DNA of 64,000 nucleotides from Paenibacillus lentus (GCF_003931855.1 NZ_CP034248.1:3038001-3102000), one strand, 5' to 3'; positions 16,748-26,566 are shown, counted from the stretch's first letter. Numbers and translations: made by a program. Notes: generated from the letters alone by a model not told the origin.

Positions 16748-18091
16748 GTGAAATTTCATAAAATATTGATTGCGAACCGTGGTGAAATTGCAGTACGGAT
16801 TATCCGTGCCTGCCGCGAGCTTGGGATTTCGACCGTAGCCGTATATTCGGAAGCGGATAAGGACTCGCTGCATGTTCGTCTTGCGGATGAAGCTTATTGT
16901 ATTGGGCCGACATTGGCCAAGGACAGCTATTTGAATTTTACCAACTTGATGAGTGTAGCGACGCTTACCGAATGCGATGCGATTCATCCGGGATATGGAT
17001 TCCTAGCTGAAAACGCAGATTTCGCAGAGATCTGTGATTCGTGTAACATTACCTTTATCGGCCCCTCCCCGGAAGCTATAACGAAAATGGGAGATAAGTC
17101 TGTTGCTAAACAAACGATGAAAAGCGCAGGAGTGCCGGTAATTCCAGGTTCGGACGGATTGATCGACGATTTGGATGAAGCGATTATGGTTGCCCGTGAT
17201 ATCGGCTACCCGGTTATTATTAAGGCTACTGCAGGTGGCGGTGGCAAGGGAATTCGCCTTGCCGAGGACGAAGCCTCGCTCATTCAGCAAATTACGATGG
17301 CCCAGCAGGAAGCGCAGAAGGCTTTCGGCAATGCTGGCGTCTATTTAGAGAAATATTTGACAGGCATGAAGCACGTTGAAATTCAGATTGTCGCAGACAA
17401 GCATGGTAATGCCGTTCATTTAGGAGAACGGGACTGCTCCGTGCAGCGCAGACGCCAGAAGCTGGTGGAAGAGGCGCCATGCCCAGTGCTCTCGCCTGAG
17501 AAACGTCAGGAAATGGGCGAAGCAGCCGTTCGGGCTGCTCTCGCAGTCAATTATTCAGGTGCGGGAACGTTAGAGTTCTTGCTGGGTCCTGATGGTCAAT
17601 TCTATTTCATGGAGATGAATACGCGCATTCAAGTAGAGCATCCCGTTACTGAAATGGTCACTGGGATCGATCTGATTCAGGAAATGATCTCGGTTGCCGA
17701 AGGCAATCCGCTATCATTTAAGCAGGAGGATGTTATCCTGACTGGCTGGTCTATTGAATGCCGGATTAATGCAGAGGATCCGTCACGCAATTTCATGCCT
17801 TCTCCGGGCAAGATCGGTTTCTATCTAGCTCCGGGCGGACCTGGCGTTCGCGTAGACAGTGCTGCTTATCCGGGATATGTCATATCGCCGCATTATGATT
17901 CTATGATTGCCAAGCTGATCGTTTGGGCTCCAACCCGCGAGGAAGCGATTGCGAAAATGAAGCGGGCCTTGGCCGAATTTGCAATTGAAGGTATTCATAC
18001 GACCATTCCGTTTCATCAGAAACTATTGGATCATCCCGTGTTTATTAGAGGGGATTTCGATATTAAATTTTTGGAAGAAAATGAGATCTAG
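16748..18091 (+). CDS. accC: Acetyl-CoA carboxylase biotin carboxylase subunit
   Basis: ATP-grasp enzyme that carboxylates the biotin on AccB. The 447-residue product has [17 protein letters not shown] at the N-terminus, the glycine-rich ATP loop [12 protein letters not shown] (about 159-170), the [14 protein letters not shown] catalytic stretch and RINAEDP. The GTG start at 16748 is set by AAGGAGG upstream. It forms the accBC pair; the carboxyltransferase subunits (accA, accD) are not in this window. Confidence 0.97.
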   Translation: MKFHKILIANRGEIAVRIIRACRELGISTVAVYSEADKDSLHVRLADEAYCIGPTLAKDSYLNFTNLMSVATLTECDAIHPGYGFLAENADFAEICDSCNITFIGPSPEAITKMGDKSVAKQTMKSAGVPVIPGSDGLIDDLDEAIMVARDIGYPVIIKATAGGGGKGIRLAEDEASLIQQITMAQQEAQKAFGNAGVYLEKYLTGMKHVEIQIVADKHGNAVHLGERDCSVQRRRQKLVEEAPCPVLSPEKRQEMGEAAVRAALAVNYSGAGTLEFLLGPDGQFYFMEMNTRIQVEHPVTEMVTGIDLIQEMISVAEGNPLSFKQEDVILTGWSIECRINAEDPSRNFMPSPGKIGFYLAPGGPGVRVDSAAYPGYVISPHYDSMIAKLIVWAPTREEAIAKMKRALAEFAIEGIHTTIPFHQKLLDHPVFIRGDFDIKFLEENEI

Positions 18092-18203
18092 ATTTCGCTG
18101 ATTGTTTGTCATAATGATGCTGAAATGATATAGTATTTATAATAAGTGGCAAGCCTCTTTGTCGTGAGGTTTTGTCAAACTTATTGAGAGGTGGATGATA
18201 GTT

Positions 18204-18611
18204 ATGAGTACATTGCCTACGGAATTTGAACGTACGGATATCGGAGAAATTCAAATTGCACCCGAGGTTATCGAAGTGATTGCCGGCCTTGCTACGGTTG
18301 AAGTTAAGGGTGTTGCTGGCATGAGCGGCGGATTCGCTGGCGGTATTGCCGAACTGCTTGGCAGAAAGAACTTGTCCAAGGGTGTAAAGGTTGAGGTTGG
18401 TCAGCGTGAAGCGGCTGTTGACGTTTCCGTTATTGTTGAATATGGCAATCGGTTGCCCGAGGTAGCTACGGAAATCCAACGCAATGTGAAGCGTTCGATC
18501 GAAACGATGACCGGACTGACTGTGGTAGAGGTTAACGTACATATTCACGATGTCATTTTCAAGACGGTCGAGAGAAGTGAAGAGACGGAACTGAGCCATA
18601 GGGTGAAATAA
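18204..18611 (+). CDS. Asp23/Gls24 family envelope stress response protein (YqhY-like)
   Basis: A 135-residue protein with the Asp23 pattern: GEIQIAPEVIEVIAGLAT at the N-terminus, GVAGMSG, a central KGVKVEVGQREAAVDVSV segment and a C-terminal VEVNVHIHDV. In Bacillus yqhY lies directly after accBC and has been linked to acetyl-CoA carboxylase control; other Asp23 proteins bind the AmaP membrane anchor. GAGAGGTGG before ATG 18204 sets the start. The next genes (AmaP-like, DUF2273) make this a full envelope-stress cluster. Confidence 0.9.
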   Translation: MSTLPTEFERTDIGEIQIAPEVIEVIAGLATVEVKGVAGMSGGFAGGIAELLGRKNLSKGVKVEVGQREAAVDVSVIVEYGNRLPEVATEIQRNVKRSIETMTGLTVVEVNVHIHDVIFKTVERSEETELSHRVK

Positions 18612-18624
18612 TGATCAAGTTAAG

Positions 18625-18655
18625 AACCCCCGACGATCACCGTCAGGGGTTTACT
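18625..18655 (+). terminator. Hairpin between the Asp23 gene and amaP (weak terminator or attenuator)
   Basis: AACCCC.CGACG pairs with CGTC.AGGGGTT on a short loop, followed by TTACTATAATTT rather than a clean T run. It may lower expression of the downstream amaP-like gene relative to the Asp23 gene. Confidence 0.5.
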
Positions 18656-18680
18656 ATAATTTAAGGAGGCTCTATCCGTC

Positions 18681-19220
18681 GTGCCCAAAATTTTGGACAG
18701 ACTTTTGCTATTTATTTACAGCTTAAGTATCGGAATACTATCTGTAATCGCCGTCCTCCTAGTGACGAATGCCGTGCCTGTTGATTTGAAGCAATTTCAT
18801 GGGAGCTCTTGGATTATTGCTGCGATTAGCGTATCGGCTGTGTTGTTTCTGCTTAGCATTCGCTTCTTTTACATTTCGATCAAACGTGATCGCGGTTCGC
18901 TCCCGTCCATTGATCAGCGAACGGAATATGGGGATATTCAAATTTCGGTGGAGACGATTGAGAATTTATCCTACAAAGCAGCTTCCCGGGTACGAGGCAT
19001 TCGCGACGTGAAGACGCGTATCCGTATTACGGACTCCGGGCTAGAAATTATTGTCCGTGCCCTGGTGGACGGTGAGACTTCCATTCCGGAGCTTACGGAG
19101 GAAGTGCAGAAGCAGGTACATGATTATGTCGAGGAAATTACCGGAATTCCCGTTTCTTATGTTTCGGTGTATATTGCTAACCTTGTGCAATCTCCTGTTA
19201 TCAAAAGCCGGGTTGAATAG
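18681..19220 (+). CDS. amaP: Alkaline shock response membrane anchor protein, AmaP-like
   Basis: A 179-residue protein with two N-terminal membrane helices (about 8-28 and 44-64) and a cytoplasmic domain distantly similar to Asp23 itself (ISVETIENLSYKAASRV ... IPVSYVSVYI). In Staphylococcus AmaP tethers Asp23 to the membrane. The GTG start at 18681 follows AAGGAGG. It is preceded by an Asp23-family gene and followed within 15 nt by a DUF2273 gene, the usual trio. Confidence 0.87.
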   Translation: MPKILDRLLLFIYSLSIGILSVIAVLLVTNAVPVDLKQFHGSSWIIAAISVSAVLFLLSIRFFYISIKRDRGSLPSIDQRTEYGDIQISVETIENLSYKAASRVRGIRDVKTRIRITDSGLEIIVRALVDGETSIPELTEEVQKQVHDYVEEITGIPVSYVSVYIANLVQSPVIKSRVE

Positions 19221-19234
19221 GGGTGAAGATCCCG

Positions 19235-19468
19235 ATGAATTGGAAGCAATTGTGGGAGGGTTACAAGGGACGCTTGCTGGGAACGGCGGCAGCGATACTA
19301 TTTATTCCCATTTATCTGTTTTTCGGATTTTGGAACATGTTATTTTGTGCGCTTCTCCTTTATGTCGGTTATACGATCGGCAAGTATAAGGATCTTGACC
19401 AAGGCTCGCTCATCCCATGGAGAGAGCTGTTGGACTGGTTGAATGCGCGCTGGCGCCCTTTTAAATGA
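19235..19468 (+). CDS. DUF2273 family small membrane protein
   Basis: A 77-residue protein with one long hydrophobic region split into two helices (TAAAILFIPIYLFFGFWN and MLFCALLLYVGYTIG) ending GKYKDLDQ, a pattern typical of DUF2273. The family is nearly always next to Asp23 and AmaP genes and probably belongs to the same membrane complex. ATG 19235 has AGGGGTGA upstream. Confidence 0.85.
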   Translation: MNWKQLWEGYKGRLLGTAAAILFIPIYLFFGFWNMLFCALLLYVGYTIGKYKDLDQGSLIPWRELLDWLNARWRPFK

Positions 19469-19470
19469 TT

Positions 19471-19552
19471 CCCGTGATATGCTGTCCTCCGGAAAAAGAG
19501 CTGCATTTTATCTTGCCCATTTTTGTGGAGAGAGCATGTCACGGGTTTTTTT
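19471..19552 (+). terminator. Terminator of the Asp23/AmaP/DUF2273 cluster
   Basis: A 13-14-bp outer stem with one bulge (CCCGTGATATGCT with AGCATGTCACGGG) encloses a long loop and is followed by TTTTTTTG. It begins 2 nt after the DUF2273 stop. Confidence 0.8.
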
Positions 19553-19699
19553 GTTTGAAAATTACGGCGAAATAAGCATTCCAATCGGAAAGGAACATAA
19601 TAAAATTCAGCAAAGTGTCATAGAACTTGAGCATTTTGGTTCATCATTTAGGATAGGAAGTATAACACGTTGTTCTTATGGAGGTTAAGGAGGAAGCAC

Positions 19700-20149
19700 A
19701 TGAAACGGAGACTAGCACGAGAAATTGCGATCCAAAGCTTGTACCAAATGGAGATGAACGAGGTTGGTGCGGAGGAAGCAGTATCTATACTTATTGCAGA
19801 GGCTGCCGGTGAGAATGAAAGCGAAGTTGAATTGTCAGACGTGAATAAGACGACATCTTTTGTATTGGAGCTCGTAAATGGAACTTGGGAGCACAAGGCA
19901 GCTATTGATGAAATGTTGGGCGATTATTTGAAAAATTGGCAGGTTAGTCGGCTGTCCAAGGTGGACAGGCAGATTTTGAGATTAGCTGTATATGAAATGG
20001 TATTTCGCAACGATGTGCCCGGCAAAGTAGCTGTTAACGAAGCGATCGAGTTAGCCAAGCATTTCGGCGTAGAGGAATCCGGAAAGTTCGTCAATGGTGT
20101 GCTTGGTAAGATGATTCATGAACTGGAAACATTAAAAAACAAAATCTAA
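19700..20149 (+). CDS. nusB: Transcription antitermination factor NusB
   Basis: NusB binds boxA RNA with NusE (S10) in rRNA antitermination. The 149-residue all-helical protein begins MKRRLAREIAIQSLYQMEMN and ends with the conserved NEAIELAKHFGVEESGKFVNGVLGK helix pair. ATG 19700 follows AAGGAGG. It starts the nusB-folD-xseA-xseB-ispA run. Confidence 0.95.
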   Translation: MKRRLAREIAIQSLYQMEMNEVGAEEAVSILIAEAAGENESEVELSDVNKTTSFVLELVNGTWEHKAAIDEMLGDYLKNWQVSRLSKVDRQILRLAVYEMVFRNDVPGKVAVNEAIELAKHFGVEESGKFVNGVLGKMIHELETLKNKI

Positions 20150-20170
20150 AAATGACAAGGGGAGAAGTCT

Positions 20171-21037
20171 ATGTCAGCACCAATTATTAATGGAAAACAG
20201 GTTTCGGAAGAAATCAGAACTAATCTTCGCAAAGAAGTGGAGCAGCTTGCTGGGAAGGGCTTTACGCCTGGGCTGGCCGTTGTACTGGTGGGTGAGGATC
20301 CGGCATCCCAAGTTTATGTACGCAACAAGGAGAAGGCTTGCCACGATCTGGGGTACTACTCCGAGGTCCACCGGTTGCCTGCTTCCACCACGCAAAAAGA
20401 ACTGCTTGACCTCGTGGACAAGCTGAATAGCCAAAGCAATATTCACGGTATTCTTGTTCAGCTTCCGCTGCCAGGCCATATCGAGGAGAAGGCGGTTATC
20501 GATGCGATCGCAGTGGAGAAAGACGTGGACGGCTTCCATCCGGTCAATGTAGGCAACCTGGTGATCGGCGATGATAGTTTACTTCCTTGCACGCCAGCCG
20601 GCGTAATCGAGCTTATCAAGCGTACCGGAATCGAAATATCCGGCAAGCATGCCGTCGTCATCGGTCGCAGCAATATTGTCGGCAAACCGGTGTCCCTGCT
20701 GCTGCAGCGCGAGAATGCAACGGTTACGATGTGCCATTCCCGCACGGCGAATATGAAGGAGCTGACGAAGCAAGCAGATATCCTCGTTGTGGCGATCGGA
20801 AGGGCTAACTTTGTGGACGCTTCCTATGTGAAGCCGGGAGCGGTCGTAATTGACGTAGGGATGAACCGCCTCGATAACGGAAAATTAGCGGGAGACGTTG
20901 ATTTTGAAAGCGTGAAGGAAGTATCCGGCCCAATTACTCCAGTTCCCGGCGGTGTTGGCCCAATGACGATTACGATGCTGATGCAAAATACGCTGATTGC
21001 AGCCAAGCGGTTTCAGTACTCGCCTGAGCTGAAATGA
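20171..21037 (+). CDS. folD: Bifunctional methylenetetrahydrofolate dehydrogenase/cyclohydrolase
   Basis: FolD interconverts 5,10-methylene- and 10-formyl-tetrahydrofolate using NADP. The 288-residue product has [20 protein letters not shown] with the catalytic Lys, the signature [14 protein letters not shown], the Rossmann motif [17 protein letters not shown] and the C-terminal [26 protein letters not shown] lies before ATG 20171, 21 nt after nusB. Confidence 0.96.
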   Translation: MSAPIINGKQVSEEIRTNLRKEVEQLAGKGFTPGLAVVLVGEDPASQVYVRNKEKACHDLGYYSEVHRLPASTTQKELLDLVDKLNSQSNIHGILVQLPLPGHIEEKAVIDAIAVEKDVDGFHPVNVGNLVIGDDSLLPCTPAGVIELIKRTGIEISGKHAVVIGRSNIVGKPVSLLLQRENATVTMCHSRTANMKELTKQADILVVAIGRANFVDASYVKPGAVVIDVGMNRLDNGKLAGDVDFESVKEVSGPITPVPGGVGPMTITMLMQNTLIAAKRFQYSPELK

Positions 21038-21059
21038 TAAAGGGGGAAGGTAAGACCCC

Positions 21060-22421
21060 ATGGAGCAAAAAATTTATTCGATTAAAGAATTGAATCGCTA
21101 TATCCGCATGAAGATGGAGTCTGATAAGCTCCTCTCCGAGGTATGGATTCGCGGGGAAATATCCAATTTTACGCATCATTCCAGCGGACATATGTATTTT
21201 ACGCTGAAAGATAAGGACAGCCGGATTAAGAGCATCATGTTTGCTTCACATAATCAGCGGCTGCCTTTTATCCCGCGGGAGGGAACCCGAGTTATTGCCC
21301 GGGGCAATGTGTCGGTCTACGAGCGGGACGGGCAATATCAGTTCTATGCGACACAGATGCAGCCCGACGGGATCGGCAGTCTGTATTTGGCCTTCGAGCA
21401 ACTGAAGCAGAAGCTGGAGGCCGAAGGGCTGTTCGCGCCGCAGCGGAAGCGGTCTTTGCCTGCGTTTCCTCGCGTGATCGGTGTCATTACGTCCCCGACC
21501 GGCGCCGCCGTTCGGGACATTCTGACAACGCTTGAACGCCGCTATCCGCAGGCTAGGGTCGTCCTGCACCCTGTACTGGTGCAGGGTAAGGGCGCGGCGC
21601 CGTCCATCGTCAAGGCCATCCGGACGATGAATGCGCTCGGTGAGGCCGACGTACTGATCGTCGGCCGGGGCGGCGGCTCGCTCGAGGAGCTGTGGGCGTT
21701 CAACGAAGAGGCGGTCGCGCGCAGCATCTACGACTCGGCGATCCCCGTCATCTCGGCCGTCGGCCACGAGACGGATTTTACGATCGCCGATTTCGTCGCT
21801 GACCTGCGGGCCGCCACGCCCACCGCCGCCGCCGAGCTCGCCGTGCCGCACGCCGCCGAGCTACGCGAGCAGCTGCGCCAGCTCGAGAGGGTGCTGCAGC
21901 AGGGCTTGCAGCACCAGCTCCGCCAGGCGCGCGAGCGGCTGCGGCGCCTGGCGGCATCGCCGGCGCTGCGCCAGCCGCAGCGCAGCCTGCTCCAGCACGC
22001 GGAGCGGCTGGACATGCTGCAGGCGCGGCTTGAGCGCCGCATGCGGGCGCAGGCTGAGCTGACGGGCGCGGCGCATGCTCGCCTGCATCAGCGGCTGCTG
22101 CGTTATCACCCGCAGGATACGCTGGCGTTGACGAAGCGGCGCCATGTGGATGCTGAGCGGCTGCTGCGCGCTGCAATGAACGGCACTTTGAAGGAAAAGA
22201 GCCAGAAGCTGGCATACAGCATTAGGCAGTTAGATGCCCTAAGCCCACTGAAGGTAATGGCTAGGGGATACAGTCTTGTGTATGACGAGAAAGGGCAGCG
22301 CTTGGTGAAGTCGCTGAATGATGTAGAGCCTGGAGATTTGGTCAAGGTAAAGCTGACCGATGGTGAGCTGGATTGCCAAGTATGGGGCATGAGGGGGGAA
22401 GGTGACGGCCATGGAGACTGA
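21060..22421 (+). CDS. xseA: Exodeoxyribonuclease VII large subunit
   Basis: Catalytic subunit of ExoVII, which degrades single-stranded DNA. The 453-residue product has an N-terminal OB domain (VWIRGEISNFTHHSSGHMYF), a catalytic domain with GVITSPTGAAVRDI, VGRGGGSLEELWAFN and SAVGHETDFTIADFVADLRA, then a long Arg/Gln/Leu-rich coiled coil (about 265-370). DNA for the late catalytic and coiled-coil part (about 21590-22110) is strikingly GC-rich compared with both flanks. The 3' end overlaps xseB by 11 nt. Confidence 0.95.
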   Translation: MEQKIYSIKELNRYIRMKMESDKLLSEVWIRGEISNFTHHSSGHMYFTLKDKDSRIKSIMFASHNQRLPFIPREGTRVIARGNVSVYERDGQYQFYATQMQPDGIGSLYLAFEQLKQKLEAEGLFAPQRKRSLPAFPRVIGVITSPTGAAVRDILTTLERRYPQARVVLHPVLVQGKGAAPSIVKAIRTMNALGEADVLIVGRGGGSLEELWAFNEEAVARSIYDSAIPVISAVGHETDFTIADFVADLRAATPTAAAELAVPHAAELREQLRQLERVLQQGLQHQLRQARERLRRLAASPALRQPQRSLLQHAERLDMLQARLERRMRAQAELTGAAHARLHQRLLRYHPQDTLALTKRRHVDAERLLRAAMNGTLKEKSQKLAYSIRQLDALSPLKVMARGYSLVYDEKGQRLVKSLNDVEPGDLVKVKLTDGELDCQVWGMRGEGDGHGD

Positions 22422-22704
22422 GAAGCAGAATCAAAAGGAACTGCTGGAGCAACAAGGGCAGGATTACAGCTTTGAGCAAGCGATGAACGAGCTGGAGGAA
22501 ATCGTATCCCAATTGGAACATGGAGACGTTCCGCTGGAGAAGGCGATCGATCTTTTTCAAAAAGGAATGCAATTATCGCAATTATGCGGCCATAAATTAT
22601 CGCAGGTTGAACGTAAAATTGAAATGATCATGGAGGCCGACGGAGAGATCGTAAAGAAGCCCTTTGATCCAATGATCGAAGAGAGCGGTGATTCGGTTGG
22701 ATAA
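22411..22704 (+). CDS. xseB: Exodeoxyribonuclease VII small subunit
   Basis: A 97-residue helical-hairpin protein that decorates the XseA coiled coils. The core is FEQAMNELEEIVSQLEHGDVPLEKAIDLFQKGM, the family signature. ATG 22411 is chosen because GGGGGAAGG ends 9 nt upstream; the in-frame GTG at 22402 is too close to that site. It overlaps xseA at its start and ispA at its end. Confidence 0.94.
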   Translation: METEKQNQKELLEQQGQDYSFEQAMNELEEIVSQLEHGDVPLEKAIDLFQKGMQLSQLCGHKLSQVERKIEMIMEADGEIVKKPFDPMIEESGDSVG

Positions 22705-23599
22705 GCTTGCGATCACCCCATATCTCGATGAAATATCTGTTCTTATAACCTCTCATTTACAGCAGGTTCTTCCGGCAGCATGGGAAGTGCCTGCGCGTCT
22801 AAAGGAAGCTATGAACTACTCTTTAATGGCAGGCGGCAAGCGTCTCCGTCCGCTGCTTGTTATTGCTGCCGCAGAGGCGCTACAGGGAAGTCGCGAAGCA
22901 GCGATCCCTGTTGCCTGTGCCGTTGAGATGGTTCATACATATTCCCTGATTCATGATGATCTCCCGGCTATGGATGATGATGATTTCCGCCGAGGTAAGC
23001 CGACGAACCATAAAGTGTTCGGGGAGGCCATGGCTATATTGGCAGGTGACGCGCTGTTGACCCATGCTTTTTATAGTGTCGTTCAGGCCAGCAAGCAACA
23101 TGGGATTCCCGCTGAAGCCGCGTTGGCCATTGTAGAGGATCTGGCACGTTTTGCCGGGCCTTCGGGCATGGTCGGCGGACAGGTTGCCGATATGGAAGGG
23201 GAGCAGGGATTGACTGAACTTGATCAGCTGCGTTATATCCACGAGCATAAAACGGGGGATTTGATCGTATTCTGCCTGAAGGCGGGAGGGCGAATTTCTG
23301 CCGCTTCCTCAGAACAGCTGCAAGCCTTGGAGACTTTTGGCCGCTCGATCGGACTCGCTTTTCAAATCCAGGATGACATTCTTGATTTGATTGGAGATGA
23401 GAGCAAGCTGGGCAAGAAGACACAAAGCGATGTTAAGCAGCAGAAGGTTACGTATCCTTATTTTACTGGTCTGGAGGGGTCTCGGGCTGAAGTTGAGCGC
23501 TTGACTAAAATTGCCAAGGAAGCGATTTCAAATGGAGTCATTCCTCATCCTGAGCGTCTGATCGGCATCGCCAATTACTTAGTGCATCGGGATCATTAG
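22688..23599 (+). CDS. ispA: Polyprenyl (farnesyl) diphosphate synthase
   Basis: Makes farnesyl diphosphate from IPP and DMAPP. The 303-residue product has the first Asp-rich motif in SLIHDDLPAMDDDDFRRG (about 87-104), the second in QIQDDILDLIGDE, and GGKRLRPLL for IPP binding. The start is uncertain: GTG 22688 and TTG 22697 are both in frame, and GGTGAT before 22697 is slightly the better ribosome site. Either start overlaps xseB. It sits just upstream of dxs, so early and late isoprenoid steps are linked. Confidence 0.94.
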   Translation: MIRLDKLAITPYLDEISVLITSHLQQVLPAAWEVPARLKEAMNYSLMAGGKRLRPLLVIAAAEALQGSREAAIPVACAVEMVHTYSLIHDDLPAMDDDDFRRGKPTNHKVFGEAMAILAGDALLTHAFYSVVQASKQHGIPAEAALAIVEDLARFAGPSGMVGGQVADMEGEQGLTELDQLRYIHEHKTGDLIVFCLKAGGRISAASSEQLQALETFGRSIGLAFQIQDDILDLIGDESKLGKKTQSDVKQQKVTYPYFTGLEGSRAEVERLTKIAKEAISNGVIPHPERLIGIANYLVHRDH

Positions 23600-23629
23600 G
23601 CAACGAACGTAGAGCTGAACATGGATAAC

Positions 23630-23658
23630 TTCGACAAAAGTTATTCATATGTTATAAT
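23630..23658 (+). promoter_or_regulatory. Sigma-A promoter of dxs with a 0A box at the -35
   Basis: TCGACA (23631-23636; 5 of 6 to TTGACA) and TATAAT (23653-23658) are 16 nt apart, about 55 nt before dxs. The -35 lies inside TTCGACA (23630-23636), a perfect 7-nt Spo0A box. The promoter is convincing; the 0A box may be coincidental. Confidence 0.6.
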
Positions 23659-23714
23659 TAGTGTCATTATATTAGCAACATGAGAAATCCAATGAAGGAA
23701 GCGGGGAATTCGCT

Positions 23715-25622
23715 TTGCTGCTCTCTCAAATTCATGAGCCCAACGATCTGAAACAATATTCAATCGAACAATTGGAGCCAATAGCTGCTGAGATTCGCCA
23801 GTTTCTAATAGAGAAGCTGTCTATGACAGGAGGACATCTTGCGTCCAATTTGGGTGTGGTGGAGCTTACAATCGCGCTGCATTATTGCTATAACAGTCCT
23901 AAAGATAAGTTTATATTCGACGTAGGTCATCAGGCGTATGTCCATAAAATTCTAACCGGACGCAAGGATCGCTTTGATACGTTGCGTAAGCATAATGGCT
24001 TGTGCGGATTTGTTAAGCGGTGTGAAAGTGAGCACGACGTATGGGAAGCTGGGCACAGCAGCACATCCCTTTCGGCAGCTATGGGTATGGCGCTAGCTAG
24101 GGATCTGAAGGGCGAAGACAACAAAGTCGTTGCCATTATTGGCGATGGTGCATTGACAGGCGGCATGGCCCTTGAAGCGTTGAATCATATCGGTCATGAA
24201 CAAAAGGACTTAATGGTTGTTCTGAATGATAATGAAATGTCGATTGCGCCTAATGTCGGGGCAATGCACAATTATTTGACGAAAATCAGATCTGATAGGA
24301 ATTACTTGCGTGCCAAAGACGAAGTAGAGCAATTGCTCAAAAAAATTCCAGCGATCGGCGGCAAGCTGGCCAAAACGGCGGAGCGGCTAAAGGATAGCTT
24401 GAAATATATGATGGTGCCTGGGGTTCTTTTTGAAGAACTCGGCCTTACCTATTTAGGTCCGGTAGATGGCCATGACCTGGCTGGATTAGTCGATGCATTT
24501 AACCAAGCCAATAATGTAAGTGGCCCAGTGTTGGTTCATGTGCTGACGACGAAAGGGAAGGGCTACACGCCTGCGGAAAAGGATTCCCACAAATGGCACG
24601 GAATTACGCCGTATAAGATTGAATCGGGTCAATTGCTTAAGGCGGTAGGCAATCCGATGTATACGGAGGTCTTCGGTCAGACGCTAATCGAATTAGCGGA
24701 GAAGGATCAGCGTATCGTTGCGGTGACGCCGGCGATGCCGGGAGGCTCCGGCTTAGTGAAGTTTGCGGAACGATTCCCGGATCGGATGATCGACGTAGGT
24801 ATTGCTGAGCAGCATGCGGCTACGATGTGCGCTGCACTGGCAATGGAGGGGATGAAGCCGGTTTATGCGGTGTATTCCACGTTTATGCAGCGGGCATACG
24901 ATCAAATCGTGCATGATATATGCCGTCATAATGCGAACGTCATGTTTGCGATTGATAGGGCTGGCTTTGTAGGAGCGGATGGGGAAACGCATCAAGGGGT
25001 TTATGATATCGCCTTTATGCGCCACATTCCGAATATCGTGCTGATGATGCCGAAGGATGAGAATGAACTGCGCCATATGATGAAAACGGCGCTAGAATAT
25101 AATGATGGCCCGATTGCATATCGTTACCCGAGGGTCAATGTTCCCGGAGTCCCGCTCGACAAAGAGTTAGTCCCTATCCCGATCGGGAGCTGGGAGAAGG
25201 TTCGTGAAGGGGATCAGGTGGCGATTATTTCTGCCGGTCCTATGGTGCAGGTTGCGGAAGAAGCAGCCGAGGTGCTGAAAAAGGACGGTGTTAATGTAGC
25301 TGTTGTAAATGCACGCTTCCTTAAGCCGTTAGATGACAGCATGCTGCTTAGCTTGGCAAACGCTGGTACGCAGCTGATCGTGCTAGAAGAGGCATCGCAA
25401 GCAGGCAGCTTGGGAAGTGCGGTGCTGGAGTTCTATGCTGAGCAGGGATTATCAGGAGTCGATGTGTCCTTAATGGGCATTCCGGATCGCTTCATCGAGC
25501 ACGGCAGCATTAAAGAGCAGCTGGAAGAGGTCGGGTTAACGGCCGAAGCGGTGGTGAAGGAAATACAACAGCACCGTGCAGAACATCAATTTACTTTTGG
25601 CAAAAAAGTAAAACCATCATAA
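23715..25622 (+). CDS. dxs: 1-deoxy-D-xylulose-5-phosphate synthase
   Basis: Thiamine-diphosphate enzyme joining pyruvate and glyceraldehyde-3-phosphate, the first step of the MEP isoprenoid pathway. The 635-residue product has [16 protein letters not shown], the ThDP motif [18 protein letters not shown] (about 143-160), the [16 protein letters not shown] transketolase motif and [15 protein letters not shown]. The TTG start at 23715 follows GGAAGCGGGG. tlyA begins 24 nt downstream. Confidence 0.96.
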   Translation: MLLSQIHEPNDLKQYSIEQLEPIAAEIRQFLIEKLSMTGGHLASNLGVVELTIALHYCYNSPKDKFIFDVGHQAYVHKILTGRKDRFDTLRKHNGLCGFVKRCESEHDVWEAGHSSTSLSAAMGMALARDLKGEDNKVVAIIGDGALTGGMALEALNHIGHEQKDLMVVLNDNEMSIAPNVGAMHNYLTKIRSDRNYLRAKDEVEQLLKKIPAIGGKLAKTAERLKDSLKYMMVPGVLFEELGLTYLGPVDGHDLAGLVDAFNQANNVSGPVLVHVLTTKGKGYTPAEKDSHKWHGITPYKIESGQLLKAVGNPMYTEVFGQTLIELAEKDQRIVAVTPAMPGGSGLVKFAERFPDRMIDVGIAEQHAATMCAALAMEGMKPVYAVYSTFMQRAYDQIVHDICRHNANVMFAIDRAGFVGADGETHQGVYDIAFMRHIPNIVLMMPKDENELRHMMKTALEYNDGPIAYRYPRVNVPGVPLDKELVPIPIGSWEKVREGDQVAIISAGPMVQVAEEAAEVLKKDGVNVAVVNARFLKPLDDSMLLSLANAGTQLIVLEEASQAGSLGSAVLEFYAEQGLSGVDVSLMGIPDRFIEHGSIKEQLEEVGLTAEAVVKEIQQHRAEHQFTFGKKVKPS

Positions 25623-25646
25623 CAAGACAAAAGTCAGGAGAATGTT

Positions 25647-26507
25647 ATGGCTGTTTCCAAAGAACGTATCGATGTCTTGTTGGTCGAGCAAGGATACTTC
25701 GATAGTAGAGAAAAGGCCAAGACCGCTATTATGGCTGGACTCGTATTCGGAAATCAGGAGCGGATCGAAAAGGCTGGAACCAAAGTCCCAAGAGATACAA
25801 AAATAACGGTTAAGGGAGCTATTCATCCGTATGTAAGCCGGGGCGGGTTGAAGCTTGAAAAAGCGTTGAAGCACTTCCATATCGATATGAGGGAAAGGGT
25901 TATGCTCGACATCGGCTCTTCAACCGGCGGTTTCACGGATTGCGCCCTTCAGCATGGTGCTCGTTACGTGTATGCGATCGATGTGGGATATAATCAGCTG
26001 GATTGGTCGCTGCGAAACGATGAGCGTGTGAATGTCAAAGAACGAACCAACTTTAGGTACATGACGCCTGCAGATTTAGATGGTCCGCCCCCTAACTTTG
26101 CCAGCATCGACGTATCGTTTATATCACTGCGGATTATTTTGCCGCCGCTCATTGTTCTGTTGAATAAACCAGCGGATATCGTTGTTTTGATCAAGCCGCA
26201 ATTTGAAGCAGGGCGCGAGAAAGTCGGAAAATCGGGGGTTATCCGCGAGCCCAAGGTGCATCAGGAGGTCTTGGAGAATGTACTTGGTTTCGCGACCGAA
26301 CTAGGGTACACTTTGCAGGGACTAACTTTCTCCCCAATTACGGGCGGAGAAGGAAATATCGAGTTTTTGGCCCATTTGAGACTACTGCTTCCTGAAGAAA
26401 CCGAGCAACGTGCTGATGCGGAAATATTACAGCACATTCGCGAAAACTCACTTCGTGTTGTGCAAGAAGCAAAGGATACATTTATTACGAAAAGCCCATC
26501 TTATTGA
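25647..26507 (+). CDS. tlyA: TlyA family rRNA (cytidine-2'-O)-methyltransferase / YqxC-like
   Basis: A 286-residue protein with an N-terminal S4 RNA-binding domain (ERIDVLLVEQGYFDSREKAK, YVSRGGLKLEKAL) and a Rossmann methyltransferase domain whose SAM loop is LDIGSSTGGFTDCALQHGA. Relatives 2'-O-methylate cytidines of 16S and/or 23S rRNA. TCAGGAG precedes the ATG. The stop codon lies within the terminator hairpin. Confidence 0.92.
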   Translation: MAVSKERIDVLLVEQGYFDSREKAKTAIMAGLVFGNQERIEKAGTKVPRDTKITVKGAIHPYVSRGGLKLEKALKHFHIDMRERVMLDIGSSTGGFTDCALQHGARYVYAIDVGYNQLDWSLRNDERVNVKERTNFRYMTPADLDGPPPNFASIDVSFISLRIILPPLIVLLNKPADIVVLIKPQFEAGREKVGKSGVIREPKVHQEVLENVLGFATELGYTLQGLTFSPITGGEGNIEFLAHLRLLLPEETEQRADAEILQHIRENSLRVVQEAKDTFITKSPSY

Positions 26508-26518
26508 TGGGTTTTTTA
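26491..26518 (+). terminator. Rho-independent terminator overlapping the end of tlyA
   Basis: AAAGCCCATC on the left and GATGGGTTTT on the right (7-bp GC-containing core) enclose TTATT, followed by T residues. The tlyA stop codon lies in the hairpin. Confidence 0.85.
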
Positions 26519-26566
26519 TTTATGTTGCAGATTATAATCTATAACCACCATGACGCTGAAGATTTT

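Noticed and set aside
21778-22215. Long - strand open frames opposite xseA
   Set aside because: They arise from the GC-rich coding strand, encode Ala/Pro/Arg low-complexity sequence and have no start signals.
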